Position numbers and translations under genes: made by a program. A stretch of 64,000 nucleotides of DNA from Schlesneria paludicola DSM 18645 (GTDB lineage Bacteria; Planctomycetota; Planctomycetia; Planctomycetales; Planctomycetaceae), in the NCBI RefSeq assembly GCF_000255655.1, contig NZ_JH636434.1, forward strand, positions 1,166,045-1,230,044, given 5' to 3'. A model generated the notes under the pieces. It was not told the DNA's origin. It ran no database searches and saw only the letters and a list, made by a program, of their open reading frames with translations. Shown in pieces: positions 17,685 through 27,179 of the stretch (its first letter is position 1; every line of letters begins with the position of its first letter).

Positions 17685-17728
17685 CGCTCGATTGCCCTGC
17701 TGGTACCGGCATATCATACTGTCCGTAC

Positions 17729-17974
17729 ATGGCTCATGTGGCGCTCACAGCTGTCCGAGCTCAAGCGCGTCTCCCTCGAAAAGAGTGTCAGCTCATTCCG
17801 CTGACTGTGCCGGAAATTCGACATGTCATCGAACGAATCCTGCTTTTCAACCCGCCTGAGGAACCAAATGTTCTGAATTGGCCAGCTGGCATCGAAGGCA
17901 TCATCACTCAGCACAAATCTGCCACTATCGTGCAAGAGGGCACGATCCTCCAAGAAATTGAAGTACAGGTGTAG
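17729..17974 (+). pseudogene. Transposase C-terminal remnant, IS701-like, frameshifted
   Basis: VALTAVRAQARLPRKE and QLIPLTVPEIRHVIERILL in one frame continue in the next frame at about 17870 as SWHRRHHHSAQICHYRARG. Together they resemble the conserved tail of IS701-type transposases (LTVPE-x-RR ... WRRRHQ-x-RA-x-CHYRRRG). A single frameshift separates the halves and nothing upstream encodes the catalytic domain. The family name is from memory of the motif pattern, so moderate certainty. Confidence 0.55.
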
Positions 17975-18172
17975 TGCTAGCTGAAAACATCTTCAAATCG
18001 AATTGATTCTTATCAATAACAATACGCCAGCCATGTATCCAACTGTATAGATGAAGTCAAGTGCCGTTTGGCTTATCATTTAAGATGAGAAAGATGCTTA
18101 CTGACGAGGCGTCTTGCAGTCCACAAAAAATTGGTGCACCCTCGAATGGGTCTCACGCAGATGGAGACAGTG

Positions 18173-18706
18173 ATGGCGATTGTTTTTCACATAGGCTATA
18201 TCGCTAAAATCGCCGTCGTATTGTGCTCAGGCGTATTGATTGCCTGCGTGATAATTGTAACTTACGGATTCGGCGGGAACAAGCTGAAATATAGTGGGCC
18301 TTCCAATTCGTCGAATGCGGCCAAATGGCAGAAAGTGTTCATTTGCAACATTGAAATAAAGATTGTCGAAGCAAGCGGCCAAAAGCGTGAGTTTAGGCCG
18401 AAGGAAGCGTGGGTAGAGTTCGTTGTCGAGAATCTCAATTCATTTCCAAAATCTACACGAAAGGCTGGAAAGAGGATTTGCATCAGATTTGATAGGTCAT
18501 CAGGAATTACTAGCGAGAAGCGAGTTACGATAGAATTCAATGGCAAAAGCCGAAACCAGCAATATGTATGGGACAGGTCGGGAGTCACTTTTGGCTTCGA
18601 GAAACAACTAGACGAAGAGCTTCCTCCAAGCTTCACAGTTAATGTGTTTCAAACTGAAAGCAAGCAACGCTCGCTGTGCGAATATACAATTCATCTTAAG
18701 AAGTAG
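18173..18706 (+). CDS. Orphan membrane-anchored protein of unknown function
   Basis: About 177 residues from the ATG at 18173, chosen because GGAGA lies five bases upstream; the longer ORF starts at 18131. One N-terminal membrane helix (AKIAVVLCSGVLIACVIIVTYGFG) is followed by a ~140-residue soluble domain rich in Lys and beta-type segments (AWVEFVVENLNSFP, ICIRFDRSS, VTIEFNGKSR, FTVNVFQTESK, YTIHLKK). It resembles no family I know. The gene is noticeably AT-richer than the flanking core genes and sits alone among transposase remnants, so horizontal acquisition as cargo of the island is likely. Orientation (soluble domain outside) is inferred. Confidence 0.65.
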   Translation: MAIVFHIGYIAKIAVVLCSGVLIACVIIVTYGFGGNKLKYSGPSNSSNAAKWQKVFICNIEIKIVEASGQKREFRPKEAWVEFVVENLNSFPKSTRKAGKRICIRFDRSSGITSEKRVTIEFNGKSRNQQYVWDRSGVTFGFEKQLDEELPPSFTVNVFQTESKQRSLCEYTIHLKK

Positions 18707-18917
18707 ATCAACAAAAATGTGCATTCAGAATACGTGGCAGCAACTTCCGTTGGCCCACGCGACGTTCTGTGACTGCCCTTGGCCTGCCTTGGTTGAAATG
18801 CACCATCAGAAACCCGCGTCAGCACGGGGGCAGCGCGCATCCAGCATACCGTCGGTCTGGCAATTTCATGCTCCATTGCCGCAAAGCGGAACGCAACCTG
18901 AAGAAAACAGGATACTA

Positions 18918-19676
18918 GAGCACATTTCATAACGACGATTGGCAAGGAAACTGCGTACCAGACGGGGTGAAAGGAGTTTCACTCATGGCTGACACACGGA
19001 CGATCGAGCTGACTGGTTACGCGTATCTTACTGACGCACAATGGGATTGCATTTCTCACTTCTTTCCGGAGCCGGCGGACCATCCGCATGGCGGACGACC
19101 GTTTCACACCTCACGAGCCTGTCTGGAAGGGATTTTGTATGTACTTATTACAGGCTGCCAATGGTCAAAGTTGCCAAAAGTCTTTCCTTCACCCAGCACA
19201 TGTTGGCGGCGATTCGACGAATGGACGCGGATGGGAATTTTCGAAGGACTCTGGTTCGAGCTCCTGAACGAACTCGACAATCGCGATGACATCGATTGGA
19301 CGGAAGCTGCGGCGGACGCTTGGTTCGCACGAGCGAAAAAGGGGGCGACGGAGTCGGCAATACCAAATGTGGCAAGGGAACCAAGGTTGTTGACATCGTC
19401 GACTCGAATGGAATCCCCCTCGCCGTCTATTTGACCGCTGCTAACCACAGCGAGGTGAAACTGATCGAGCCCACTCTCGACCGGTTGCAGATTCTCGACA
19501 AAGCCCCTGAACATCTGATTTACGATCGAGCCGCCGACAGCGATCCGTTGCGCGAGCGGCTCCGCGACGAACGCGGTATCGAATTGGTGTGCCCTCATCG
19601 CAAAAGCCGGAAAAAGCCGCCGACCCAAGACGGTCGCGCGTGTCGGCGATATCGCCATCGGTATGTGGTGGAACGA
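18918..19676 (+). pseudogene. IS5-family (IS427-type) transposase, frameshifted and 3'-truncated
   Basis: GAGCACATTTCATAACG at 18918 resembles an IS5-group left end. The coding part starts at ATG 18985 (GGAG eight bases upstream) with LTDAQWDCISHFFPEP, GRPFHTSRACLEGILYVL and TGCQWSKLPKVF. Near 19330 the frame shifts by one and continues with KCGKGTKVVDIVDSNGIPLA, LIYDRAADSDPLRERL, CPHRKSRKKPPTQDGR and RYRHRYVVER. The usual C-terminal ~50 residues are absent; the sequence runs straight into an oppositely oriented ISAs1 remnant at about 19680. A frameshift can be programmed in this group, but the missing tail makes it non-functional. Confidence 0.8.
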
Positions 19677-19683
19677 ATAGAAC

Positions 19684-20212
19684 CTATTGCAACGTCGTTA
19701 CTTGCGAGAGGAAGTCGGTATTCATTGCACAGCGGATCATCTTTCCTCGAATGCTGTCTTTGAGAGGATGGCATTAAAGTAAGGTCGCCGCAAACCTCCG
19801 CAGCTAACTGAGATTGTTGCCCAGAGTTCGTTCACGTGTTCGGCTATCGTCCTCATGGAATGTCACATCCAACATTCAGTGCATCGATTCGATGGCCCAA
19901 TGCCCCCCGAACCTCTTCGCCGAATCTTTTCCGACTGAGATAACGACTGACGATGTAATAACGAACCTCGCAGCTTTGTGGCCCGTCCCCTTGTTGCGAT
20001 ACACGTAACGAGTAACCGATCGCTTTCACCCACGGCCACTCTTTCTTTAACGGGAAGTCTGCTGGGATTCGAGTCAAGTAATAGGTCCGTTCATCGATCC
20101 GGCCGTGACCTTCCTCGTAAGTCTTATAACTGCGGTATTGCAAGTCTTCGAGATCGGTTTCCAGATGTTTTGCAAAGTAGGCTTCGATCGTCTCGCGCAG
20201 TGTCGGTTGGAT
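19684..20212 (-). pseudogene. ISAs1-family transposase remnant, multiple stops
   Basis: Minus-strand homology to the C-terminal half of ISAs1 transposases: IQPTLRETIEAYFAKHLE, GHGRIDERTYYLTRIP, EWPWVKAIGYSLRV, YYIVSRYLSRKRF. Near 19880 the frame shifts and continues GHWAIESMH-stop-MLDVTFHEDDSRTRERT, then LRRFAATLL-stop and HPLKDSIRGKMIRC to a stop at 19684. TGA replaces the conserved Trp of HW-x-LDV. Its right end (about 20212) coincides with the truncated start of the integrase, and its left end with the truncated IS5 copy, so rearrangement between decaying elements is recorded here. Confidence 0.8.
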
Positions 20213-21284
20213 GGGATCGCTTTCACTCGGAACCGACGGGAACGGGAAGCAGCTCAGAAAGTACATTCGACGGAAGACTCAAACCGAAGTCATCGACGAA
20301 TTAGGCAAGCTGCGAGAGCAGCATCGAAACGGGATGCTGCTCGAAACCGGGAAGATGACAGTCAAACAACTGCTGCTCAAATGGCTTGAGGAGTCCGCGC
20401 CGGACAAGGCGGGAGCGGTGACCCTGTGTCGGTACTGCGGTCTCGTCGAAAAGCACATCATCCCGCTGATCGGCAATCGCAAGCTTTCGCAACTCAGCCC
20501 GCTTCACGTTCAATCGATGCTCACATCACTCAAGGAGAAGAATGCAGGGGAGGAAACCCGCCGATACGCGTTCCAAGTCATTCGAAGGGCGTTCAACGTG
20601 GCGATGCGCTGGGGGCTGATGGTTCGAAACCCATGCAGTTGCGTAGACGCTCCCAAGGTCGTACGGCGACGAATCAACCCGTTAACGGTTGGACAAGCGA
20701 AAAAGCTGATCGAAGTTTCGAAGGACGTGGCGAACGGAGCGGTGTTCGTACTGGCCCTCACGACTGGATTGCGCAAGGGCGAACTGCTCGCGTTGCACTG
20801 GGAAGACATCGACCTCAATGAAGGGGTGATCTCGGTGAAGCGCAGCCTGGAGGAACTCAAGGGCGTGCTTCGGGTGAAGGAACCGAAATCGAAATCCGGT
20901 AAGCGGCTAGTCAAACTTCCCGCAATGGCAATCGCGGCGCGGTGGGCACACAAGAAATGGCAGATGGCCAACGGGCTGGCGGCGTGTCCGATTGTGTTCG
21001 CGAATCAATTCGGCGAATTCCTCAGGAAGAGCAACTTCGGTGAGCGAACGTGGAAACAATGTCGTCTCGCGGCCGGAATTCCCGCCACGGTCGTTTTTCA
21101 CGATCTCCGACACAGTTCGGCGACGTACCTTCTCGAATCAGGTTGTCACCCGAAGATCGTTCAGGAGCGTCTCGGGCACAGCAAAATTGGCCTGACGCTG
21201 GACACCTATTCCCACCTCGCGAAAGGCATGCAGGATCGTGCCGCCGATGACATGGACCGGGTTCTCGGAGTGAAGCTTGCCTGA
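20211..21284 (+). CDS. Tyrosine-type site-specific recombinase (integrase), 5' end probably lost
   Basis: Up to 357 residues. The core-binding domain (KMTVKQLLLKWLEESAP ... LIGNRKLSQLSPLHVQSML) precedes the catalytic domain with TGLRKGELLALHWED (first Arg), HDLRHSSATYLLESG (His-x-x-Arg), RLGHSKIGLTLDTYSH (His and the nucleophilic Tyr). The protein should cut and rejoin DNA at attachment sites. The N-terminus starts abruptly at SLSLGTDGNGKQLRKYIRR, in the middle of the usual arm-binding domain, exactly where the ISAs1 remnant ends, so the original start has been lost. The gene ends 101 bases from the tRNA-Ser 3' end, the classic place for an island integrase. Confidence 0.88.
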   Translation: MGSLSLGTDGNGKQLRKYIRRKTQTEVIDELGKLREQHRNGMLLETGKMTVKQLLLKWLEESAPDKAGAVTLCRYCGLVEKHIIPLIGNRKLSQLSPLHVQSMLTSLKEKNAGEETRRYAFQVIRRAFNVAMRWGLMVRNPCSCVDAPKVVRRRINPLTVGQAKKLIEVSKDVANGAVFVLALTTGLRKGELLALHWEDIDLNEGVISVKRSLEELKGVLRVKEPKSKSGKRLVKLPAMAIAARWAHKKWQMANGLAACPIVFANQFGEFLRKSNFGERTWKQCRLAAGIPATVVFHDLRHSSATYLLESGCHPKIVQERLGHSKIGLTLDTYSHLAKGMQDRAADDMDRVLGVKLA

Positions 21285-21385
21285 TTGTTGCAAAATGTGT
21301 TGCGCGCGACCCGTTTCGACGGTGGTCGAAGAGTGACCACCAAAAGAAAAACCCACCGGAAACACTACGTTTCACGATGGGTTAG

Positions 21386-21475
21386 CGGAGAGGGGGGGAT
21401 TCGAACCCCCGGTCGAGGGAATACCCCGACGCCGCTTTAGCAAAGCGGTGCTATCGGCCACTCAGCCACCTCTCC
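21386..21475 (-). tRNA. tRNA-Ser(GCU)
   Basis: A 90-base class II tRNA on the minus strand. The acceptor stem GGAGAGG pairs with CCTCTCC and a discriminator G. The D arm contains GGCTGAGTGG, the anticodon stem is CCGCT/AGCGG with loop TTGCTAA (anticodon at 21439-21441), a long variable arm follows, and the T arm has GGTTCGAATCC. CCA is not encoded. The integrase gene lies next to its 3' end, so it is a likely integration target. Confidence 0.97.
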
Positions 21476-21800
21476 GGCTCGCTTGGAGCGTCGACAACTA
21501 TATCTATTGATGCCTGAAAAACAAGTCGGGCTCAGGCCCCTTGAATTTCGGCATTTTCATGACATTCCTCCAATCGGATTTGCCTGATTTCTTCTCGGTC
21601 GCGACCGGCCTCCGATTTTGGATCGGACGGAACGGGCCTCGGCACTCATCTGTCCCCAATTTCGCCCCCTGACGGCCCGCCAAAATCCTGGTGATGCGTT
21701 CCACATTGACTCGAAAACGCCATGAAATCCGAAATTCCTGGATCTCTGTGCCCCTGGTTTTAGCAGGTTGCCGGGCTACGAAAAATGCCTCTCCATGAAT
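21476..21800. other. Intergenic region without recognisable content
   Basis: About 325 bases between tRNA-Ser and the PIG-L deacetylase. A 66-codon minus ORF (21504-21704) is Arg/Lys-rich with no features. The tRNA promoter must lie just right of 21475 on the minus strand; I could not assign boxes. Confidence 0.4.
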
Positions 21801-22583
21801 TCACGTTGCCACGACTACTTTGGGCCCCAACAGGGATTCGAGCAGATTGTCGTGCGGGTAGGGGTGGCCACGATGCTGAGTAAACGCTTCGCCATACTCG
21901 ACGCGGATCTGCAGACCACGCGCCGCGGACCACCTTCGGCAGCCATCGAGATACTCATCCAGACCATGCTGGCGGCGAAGCCATTCGCGTTGGCTTTCGT
22001 GACACGCCAGCATTTTGAGTTTCTCTTCAAACGTCGTCGAAATGTCGACGATGAAATCCGTCGCCAGAGGTCGTCCGTAGTAGTCAATCCCCTGAATCGC
22101 ATCGACGTAGTACAGATGCGGAATCTGGCTTGTCGGAGCCGCGGGATCCCACTGCAGCGTGACGTAATTGGGACAACTGGCATTGAAACAGGCGTCCCGC
22201 ACCAGGCGACTGGTCACTTCATGATCGCTCATATAGTCAATGGGTGGTGCGGTGATCACCAAATCCGGCCTGGTTCGACGTATCAGCTCGGTCACACGCC
22301 GCCGACTGTCGTTGTCGTGAGTAATGCTCAGGTCGCGGAACTCAACGCATGTATAGTCGGCCCCTAACATTTCTGCGGAACGCTCGGCTTCCATGCGTCG
22401 TACCGATGCAATTTCGTCGGCCGACAGCTCGGCACTGCCACAGTCGCCAGGCGTCATGGTCGCGACAGAGATGATACACCCAAGCTGCTTCAGCAGCACG
22501 AGCGTTCCGGCGCATTGGAGTTCGATATCGTCAGGATGAGCATGAATCGCCAAAACGCGAACCGGGCCTGTACGGGCAGACAT
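21801..22583 (-). CDS. PIG-L / LmbE-like zinc deacetylase
   Basis: A 260-residue PIG-L family protein. The zinc-binding AHPDD motif is at residues 14-18 ([18 protein letters not shown]), and a third ligand His lies in [16 protein letters not shown]. Relatives are metal-dependent N-deacetylases acting on GlcNAc-containing or similar amide substrates such as GlcNAc-inositol or bacillithiol/mycothiol precursors. The substrate here is unknown. GAGGAA lies eight bases before ATG 22583, and the start overlaps the stop of the upstream small ORF (TAATG), suggesting translational coupling and cotranscription with the two upstream genes. Confidence 0.9.
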   Translation of the reverse strand: MSARTGPVRVLAIHAHPDDIELQCAGTLVLLKQLGCIISVATMTPGDCGSAELSADEIASVRRMEAERSAEMLGADYTCVEFRDLSITHDNDSRRRVTELIRRTRPDLVITAPPIDYMSDHEVTSRLVRDACFNASCPNYVTLQWDPAAPTSQIPHLYYVDAIQGIDYYGRPLATDFIVDISTTFEEKLKMLACHESQREWLRRQHGLDEYLDGCRRWSAARGLQIRVEYGEAFTQHRGHPYPHDNLLESLLGPKVVVAT

Positions 22584-22765
22584 TAACGAAATTCCTCGAA
22601 GAAAAGCACCAACAGTTCTCGGTCATCTTGAGACGTCAAATGGCCTAACAACAAATCGTCTGATAGGGAGCCGACTGGAGACACGGCCACGCGTCTGGAC
22701 ACGACGCCCTGCGCGACCGAATGAGCCCGAATCTGAACGACGCCTTTGCTCGCCCTTGTCATCAT
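22583..22765 (-). CDS. Small conserved-position ORF, 60 residues, unknown
   Basis: A 60-residue ORF between the membrane protein and the PIG-L deacetylase. Its ATG at 22765 overlaps the TGA of the upstream gene (TGATG) and its stop overlaps the ATG of the deacetylase (TAATG). Double coupling of this kind makes it likely to be translated. The sequence begins [17 protein letters not shown], continues with a basic [12 protein letters not shown] segment, and ends hydrophobic and acidic ([10 protein letters not shown]). No cysteine motif or membrane helix is seen and I recognise no family. Confidence 0.6.
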   Translation of the reverse strand: MMTRASKGVVQIRAHSVAQGVVSRRVAVSPVGSLSDDLLLGHLTSQDDRELLVLFFEEFR

Positions 22766-24102
22766 CACCGATAGATTTGCGGTTTGGGAAGGCCAGCGAT
22801 TACATCTTGCCGGACGTTTTTGCCGCCATCTGAGAAAGACAACCTGGAATCAGCGTCTTTCGGATCAGATGGCAGATTGGCCAGGCGTGGCCTGAAGGTC
22901 ACGATCAACATCAACGGCAGGTACCAGAGGACATAAATCCCCCCTTGATCCGGGTACCAGAACTGTGTTGCAACAATGATCGCAGCTGAATTCGCCAGCA
23001 GCGTCTCCAAATTCTTTCTGAGCGGCCAGATGGAAAGCGATACCAGCAACACGACGAACGTTGCGAATACAGGAATTCGGTAGGCAGGGTTGTACAAACT
23101 CCAGAACCCGACTCCGTCATCAGCCTGAAACTTCAAGACACTCCAGTCGATCGAACCGATCGCTTGCCGGGTAAAGCTGTGTGAGTCTGCCGACGTCAGA
23201 ACCAGACTTCCCAACAGGATCGCCCCCGTCAGCACCAGCGCAAGCGTAAACTTCATCGCCCCGCGACCCCAATAAAACGACATCCAAATCGGCAGCAGAA
23301 AAATTGGGAAAAACAGCGTACCACAGGCGAGCCCCAGCAATCCCCCCGCAACCGTGGGTTGGCGATGTGCGGCCACTGCCCAGACGATCAAAGCCGCTGG
23401 TAACAGGTGATTGACTTTTGTCACGTCATAGGCCGTGATCGGCAGTAAGAGATACAAAGTCCCCATCGCCAGCCCAAGATTCGTGTCGCTGAAGTGCCAG
23501 CGTCCGACGGCAATCAGCCCAAACAACACGGCCAAGTGCGACAGAAACGCCATTGCCCGCGCGGCGGCGATTTCCGCGCCCCCCATTAACGGGACGACGG
23601 TCGACGCAAGAAGCGGTCCAGCGGGACCGGTGACCTCACCCACTTCACTGACTTCGCCATCTGCAACGTTCGCCGCAGCAGACGCATCGTGGCGTTTCAG
23701 GAGTTCATCCGTTTTCTTCACGGTCTGCATCGCACCCGCGTCAGGCGCTTCCGTTGCGATCTTGGTTGTTTGAAACAGCATGGCTGCCGCACAGAGGAAC
23801 GCCATGCCGGCGGGATTCAAGTTCTGTTCCATCCGCGGCCGGCGGGTCAAGGCCCAATCAAACAGCAGGCGGAACAACAGACAACCGCTGACCACGAACA
23901 ACCAGCAGTAACCCAACGTCGAGCCAGATTTGGTCGAATTAATCAGTAGCAGCCCGGGCGCCAAAGACAGCAGAAGGGCCAAGTCGAGATTGCGAACAGA
24001 CCACATGCGACCGAATTTGAAAAATACGGCGAGGATCAGTAGCAACGACAAATAAAACCACGTCGGTTCATTGACGTAGTAACCGCTGAGAATTTCTTCC
24101 AT
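22765..24102 (-). CDS. Polytopic inner-membrane protein of unknown function
   Basis: 445 residues with about 10-11 hydrophobic segments, for example FYLSLLLILAVFF, LDLALLLSLAPGLLLI, LGYCWLFVVSGCLLF, FLSHLAVLFGLIAVG, LFFPIFLLPIWMSFYWG and ILLGSLVLTS. The layout with long luminal loops and a late WYPDQGGIYVLWYLPLMLIV helix resembles polyprenyl-linked glycosyltransferase or O-antigen-type membrane proteins, but I see no catalytic signature, so it stays unassigned. GAGGTG lies five bases before ATG 24102. It is the first gene of a coupled trio with the small ORF and the PIG-L deacetylase, so a role in glycoconjugate handling is a reasonable but weak inference. Confidence 0.75.
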   Translation of the reverse strand: MEEILSGYYVNEPTWFYLSLLLILAVFFKFGRMWSVRNLDLALLLSLAPGLLLINSTKSGSTLGYCWLFVVSGCLLFRLLFDWALTRRPRMEQNLNPAGMAFLCAAAMLFQTTKIATEAPDAGAMQTVKKTDELLKRHDASAAANVADGEVSEVGEVTGPAGPLLASTVVPLMGGAEIAAARAMAFLSHLAVLFGLIAVGRWHFSDTNLGLAMGTLYLLLPITAYDVTKVNHLLPAALIVWAVAAHRQPTVAGGLLGLACGTLFFPIFLLPIWMSFYWGRGAMKFTLALVLTGAILLGSLVLTSADSHSFTRQAIGSIDWSVLKFQADDGVGFWSLYNPAYRIPVFATFVVLLVSLSIWPLRKNLETLLANSAAIIVATQFWYPDQGGIYVLWYLPLMLIVTFRPRLANLPSDPKDADSRLSFSDGGKNVRQDVIAGLPKPQIYR

Positions 24103-24525
24103 ACCCGCACCTCATCCCGTTGTCCTGAAGCGACGACGGCAAAAGAGGAACCGCATCCGATTCGGATTGGAAACAAAAGTGAATTGTCGCCTGTGAGACG
24201 GACACCCCTGCACGGCTCACAAACGTCGTCGTCCGAGGTCTCCCTATGGACGATTCCCACCCCAATAGAATACGGCGCGGCCGACGGAGTTCAATCCGTA
24301 ATCGCAATTCAGACGGGAAACCTCAAGATCGACTTTCCGAGTTGTGGCCGATGATCCGGGTAGTGAAATTCTCCGAAATCTGCATTGAGAAACGAGAATC
24401 ACAGCTGGTAGGACCACGGAAGAGAAGGTTCATGCGGCGCGAAATGTCCGCGTCAATTTCGACAAGGGCCCGGTCGCAGCGATGCGAGCCCAGATCCGGA
24501 AGCCCGATCGAGCACCCGCGGCACG
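24103..24525. other. Intergenic region without recognisable content
   Basis: About 420 bases upstream of the membrane-protein gene and downstream of rnhA. Only short unfeatured ORFs are present. It must contain the promoter of the minus-strand trio; I cannot assign it. Confidence 0.4.
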
Positions 24526-25005
24526 TCAGCCGCCCATGAAATTCATTGCCGCGGCAACCGCAAGTTCATCGCAGCGTTCATTTTCCGGATGGCCCGTATG
24601 GCCTCGCACCAGCTTGAACCGGACCTTGTGGAGCTCGAGAAGCTTGTCGAGTTGCTGCCATAATTCGACGTTCTTCACCGGCTTCCAACTCGTCCCCTCT
24701 TTACGCTTCCAGCCGTTGCGTTTCCACCCCGGTAACCATTCCGCGCTGCCCTTGGCGACATAACTGCTGTCTGTCACAACTTCCACTTCGGAAGGCGACT
24801 TGAGCGCCAAGAGGCCGGAAATCACAGCCTGCAGTTCCATCTGATTATTGGTAGTCAGGGGAACCCCGCCGGAAAGCTCCTTCTCCGCGCCGGAAGCGGG
24901 ATGACGCAAAATGCACCCCCAACCACCAGGTCCAGGGTTCCCGCGGCAGGCGCCATCCGTAAAAAGATGCACAAATGGCAACGAACTCGAGGTGGAGGCC
25001 GACAT
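24526..25005 (-). CDS. rnhA: Ribonuclease HI
   Basis: About 159 residues from ATG 25005 (the longer ORF starts at a TTG, 25020). The RNase HI fold is clear: [18 protein letters not shown] with the first catalytic Asp, [16 protein letters not shown] with the catalytic Glu, [11 protein letters not shown] with the second Asp, then the GWKRNGWKR basic protrusion loop, [19 protein letters not shown] with the flexible-loop His and the last catalytic Asp. It degrades the RNA strand of RNA-DNA hybrids using two Mg2+ ions. The usual length is about 150-160. The presence of the basic handle indicates the bacterial type. Confidence 0.95.
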   Translation of the reverse strand: MSASTSSSLPFVHLFTDGACRGNPGPGGWGCILRHPASGAEKELSGGVPLTTNNQMELQAVISGLLALKSPSEVEVVTDSSYVAKGSAEWLPGWKRNGWKRKEGTSWKPVKNVELWQQLDKLLELHKVRFKLVRGHTGHPENERCDELAVAAAMNFMGG

Positions 25006-25251
25006 GGGATAAAACGCCAAACAGAGTCGTCAAATCGGCCAGTTCATCACGGCGTGCATTTAGACCGGCGCAGCCTGATACCCTGGAAAGCAACGTCAGG
25101 TCGATCCAACCCAGCGATCTGTTCAATGCGAGTAACAATCTGTGGCATCGAATTTGATCCCACAGAGACACAATGAACAGACTCGATGCCCCATCGTTAG
25201 AACAAGAATCGTCGGCCGCTTCAAGGAGAATGAAGACCCCATTGATGGCGA

Positions 25252-25470
25252 TTAACGTTCACGGAACACGATCCGTCCGCGATTGAGGTCGTATGGCGAA
25301 ACTTCGACGACGACATGATCACCCGGCACGATTCGGATGAAGTTCTTGCGCATCTTGCCCGCAACGTGAGCCATAACCATATGGCCCGTTTTTAGTTTCA
25401 CGCGAAATTGCGTGTTGGCGAGTGCCTCGACAACATCGCCTTCGACTTCGATGGCCTCTTCTTTGGCCAT
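25252..25470 (-). CDS. infA: Translation initiation factor IF-1
   Basis: 72 residues, the normal IF-1 length, forming an OB-fold that binds the ribosomal A site: [58 protein letters not shown] and [10 protein letters not shown]. Start: ATG 25470 with GGAGG nine bases upstream, three codons inside the longest frame. It is on the minus strand, 180 bases downstream of the serC terminator, so it has its own promoter. Confidence 0.97.
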   Translation of the reverse strand: MAKEEAIEVEGDVVEALANTQFRVKLKTGHMVMAHVAGKMRKNFIRIVPGDHVVVEVSPYDLNRGRIVFRER

Positions 25471-25653
25471 AAACAGCAACCTCCGAGATTCGTTGATGAG
25501 CGGCCCACATCCGTGGCCGCGAAAAGAGAAATGGCATTATAGCTCCATCGGAGCAGCAAAACCAACCCTCTCGCGCCAGAGAATATCCGATCCTTTGCGT
25601 TCCCTTAGTGAAAACGACGCCAGCGCCTGTCGCAGCGGCTATGAAACAGGCGT

Positions 25654-25687
25654 AAAAAAAGGCGCCGGTGCATCACACCGGCGCCTT
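25654..25687 (-). terminator. Rho-independent terminator after serC
   Basis: AAGGCGCCGGTG and CACCGGCGCCTT form a perfect 12-bp stem with a 5-base loop (25659-25687). On the minus strand it is followed by TTTTTTTA. It lies 30 bases after the serC stop codon. Confidence 0.95.
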
Positions 25688-25717
25688 GAATCGAAGTACT
25701 TGATGAACTGCACCGCA

Positions 25718-26806
25718 TTACGCCTTGGTATTGTCCGCTTCGAACTTCTTGAGGAAGTCAACCAGCGCATCAACGCCCGCTTCGGGAAACGCATTGTAGA
25801 TACTCGCACGCATTCCGCCGACGCTTCGATGTCCCTTCAGCCCGTCGAATCCAGCTTTGGTCGCGGCCGAGCAGAATTTTGCATCGACGTCCGCATCGCC
25901 AGTGACGAACGTGACGTTCATCAGCGAACGGCTCTCTTTTGCGGCCGTGGGCTTGAACAACTTGCTTTGATCGAGGAACGCATACAATTTTCCGGCCTTG
26001 CGCTGGTTACGTTCGCCGATCGCCGACAATCCACCGCCTTGTTTGATCCACTTCAGCACCAGTCCGACGAGGTAAATCGCGAAGGTTGGAGGGGTGTTAT
26101 ACATAGAATCGTTCTTCGCATGCGTCCGATACTGCAGCATTGTTGGCAGGTTTTTGGCGCCGCGTTCGATCAGTTCATTACGCATCAGGACAAGAGTCAC
26201 ACCTGACGGCCCAAGATTCTTTTGAGCCCCGGCATAGATCATTGCGTGTTTCGACACATCGATCGGACGGGAGAAAATGTCACTGCTGGCATCGCAGATC
26301 AAATCGAGACCTGCGGGAACCGGCGGCAATCCCGGCCATTGTGTGCCAAAAATCGTGTTATTCGACGTGTAGTGAACGTACGCAGGCTTCTCGCTGAACG
26401 AAAACTGTGAGGGGATATAGGAATAGTTCTTGTCCTGGCTCGAGCACGCCACGTTCGTGATCCCGAACCGACGGGCTTCCTCTTCCGCTTTTTCAGACCA
26501 CGAACCCGTGACCAGATAGTCGGCGGTTCGGTCCGAGGTCAGAAAATTCATGGGGATCTGGAAGAACTGTGTCGATGCGCCACCTTGCAAAAACAAGACC
26601 TTGTAGTCGGCGGGAACACCACCGACTTCTCGAACGAGAGCTTCGGTCTCTTCATAAACGGCCAGGAACGCCTTGCCGCGGTGGGAGTGTTCGAGAATAC
26701 CGATTCCGGAGTTGCCCAGCGACAAAAGATTGCGACCTGCCTCTTCCAGCACCGATTCGGGGAGAACGGCCGGGCCTGCTGAGAAATTCCAAATCCGCTG
26801 AGTCAT
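25718..26806 (-). CDS. serC: Phosphoserine aminotransferase
   Basis: About 362 residues from ATG 26806 ([17 protein letters not shown]). It is a fold-type I PLP enzyme: [35 protein letters not shown] with the phosphate-binding loop, [19 protein letters not shown], and [19 protein letters not shown] with the PLP-binding Lys. [12 protein letters not shown] and [18 protein letters not shown] complete the substrate site. It catalyses transamination of 3-phosphohydroxypyruvate in serine synthesis and the equivalent step in vitamin B6 synthesis. It stands alone, followed by a strong terminator. Confidence 0.96.
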   Translation of the reverse strand: MTQRIWNFSAGPAVLPESVLEEAGRNLLSLGNSGIGILEHSHRGKAFLAVYEETEALVREVGGVPADYKVLFLQGGASTQFFQIPMNFLTSDRTADYLVTGSWSEKAEEEARRFGITNVACSSQDKNYSYIPSQFSFSEKPAYVHYTSNNTIFGTQWPGLPPVPAGLDLICDASSDIFSRPIDVSKHAMIYAGAQKNLGPSGVTLVLMRNELIERGAKNLPTMLQYRTHAKNDSMYNTPPTFAIYLVGLVLKWIKQGGGLSAIGERNQRKAGKLYAFLDQSKLFKPTAAKESRSLMNVTFVTGDADVDAKFCSAATKAGFDGLKGHRSVGGMRASIYNAFPEAGVDALVDFLKKFEADNTKA

Positions 26807-27179
26807 GCTGAATATATCCTTCACAAAATCGAAAGCTCACTACAATGGAGCCTGTTTGCACGTAGTATGTCGGGAAAGCGCCGTATCCGTCAAACCGATG
26901 TTCCGGAATCCAAATGCCGGACTAAGTGCCAGAGTCCACAACAGGACAAAATCGAGACCGTCACGCGATTTACGACGACGGTAGCCGAGACCGTCGGACA
27001 GGTCACAGTCGCGACAGGTTCACCAGACATTTGTTGTCTGATTAAAAATCAGCAAGGTCGATCGACTGCCCCATGGCAGAGTATTTCTGCGCCCTGTAAA
27101 GTTCATGCACAATAAGTCCATGCGCCAGAAGGCGGTACAAGCGCGGCCCCTGCCGACGCTTTCGAGAGGAGATGCGAGC
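26807..27179. other. Divergent promoter region
   Basis: About 370 bases between divergently oriented serC and the Gly/His-rich protein gene. A small hairpin CTGATT/AATCAG occurs at about 27038-27052. No gene features in the short ORFs seen. Confidence 0.4.
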
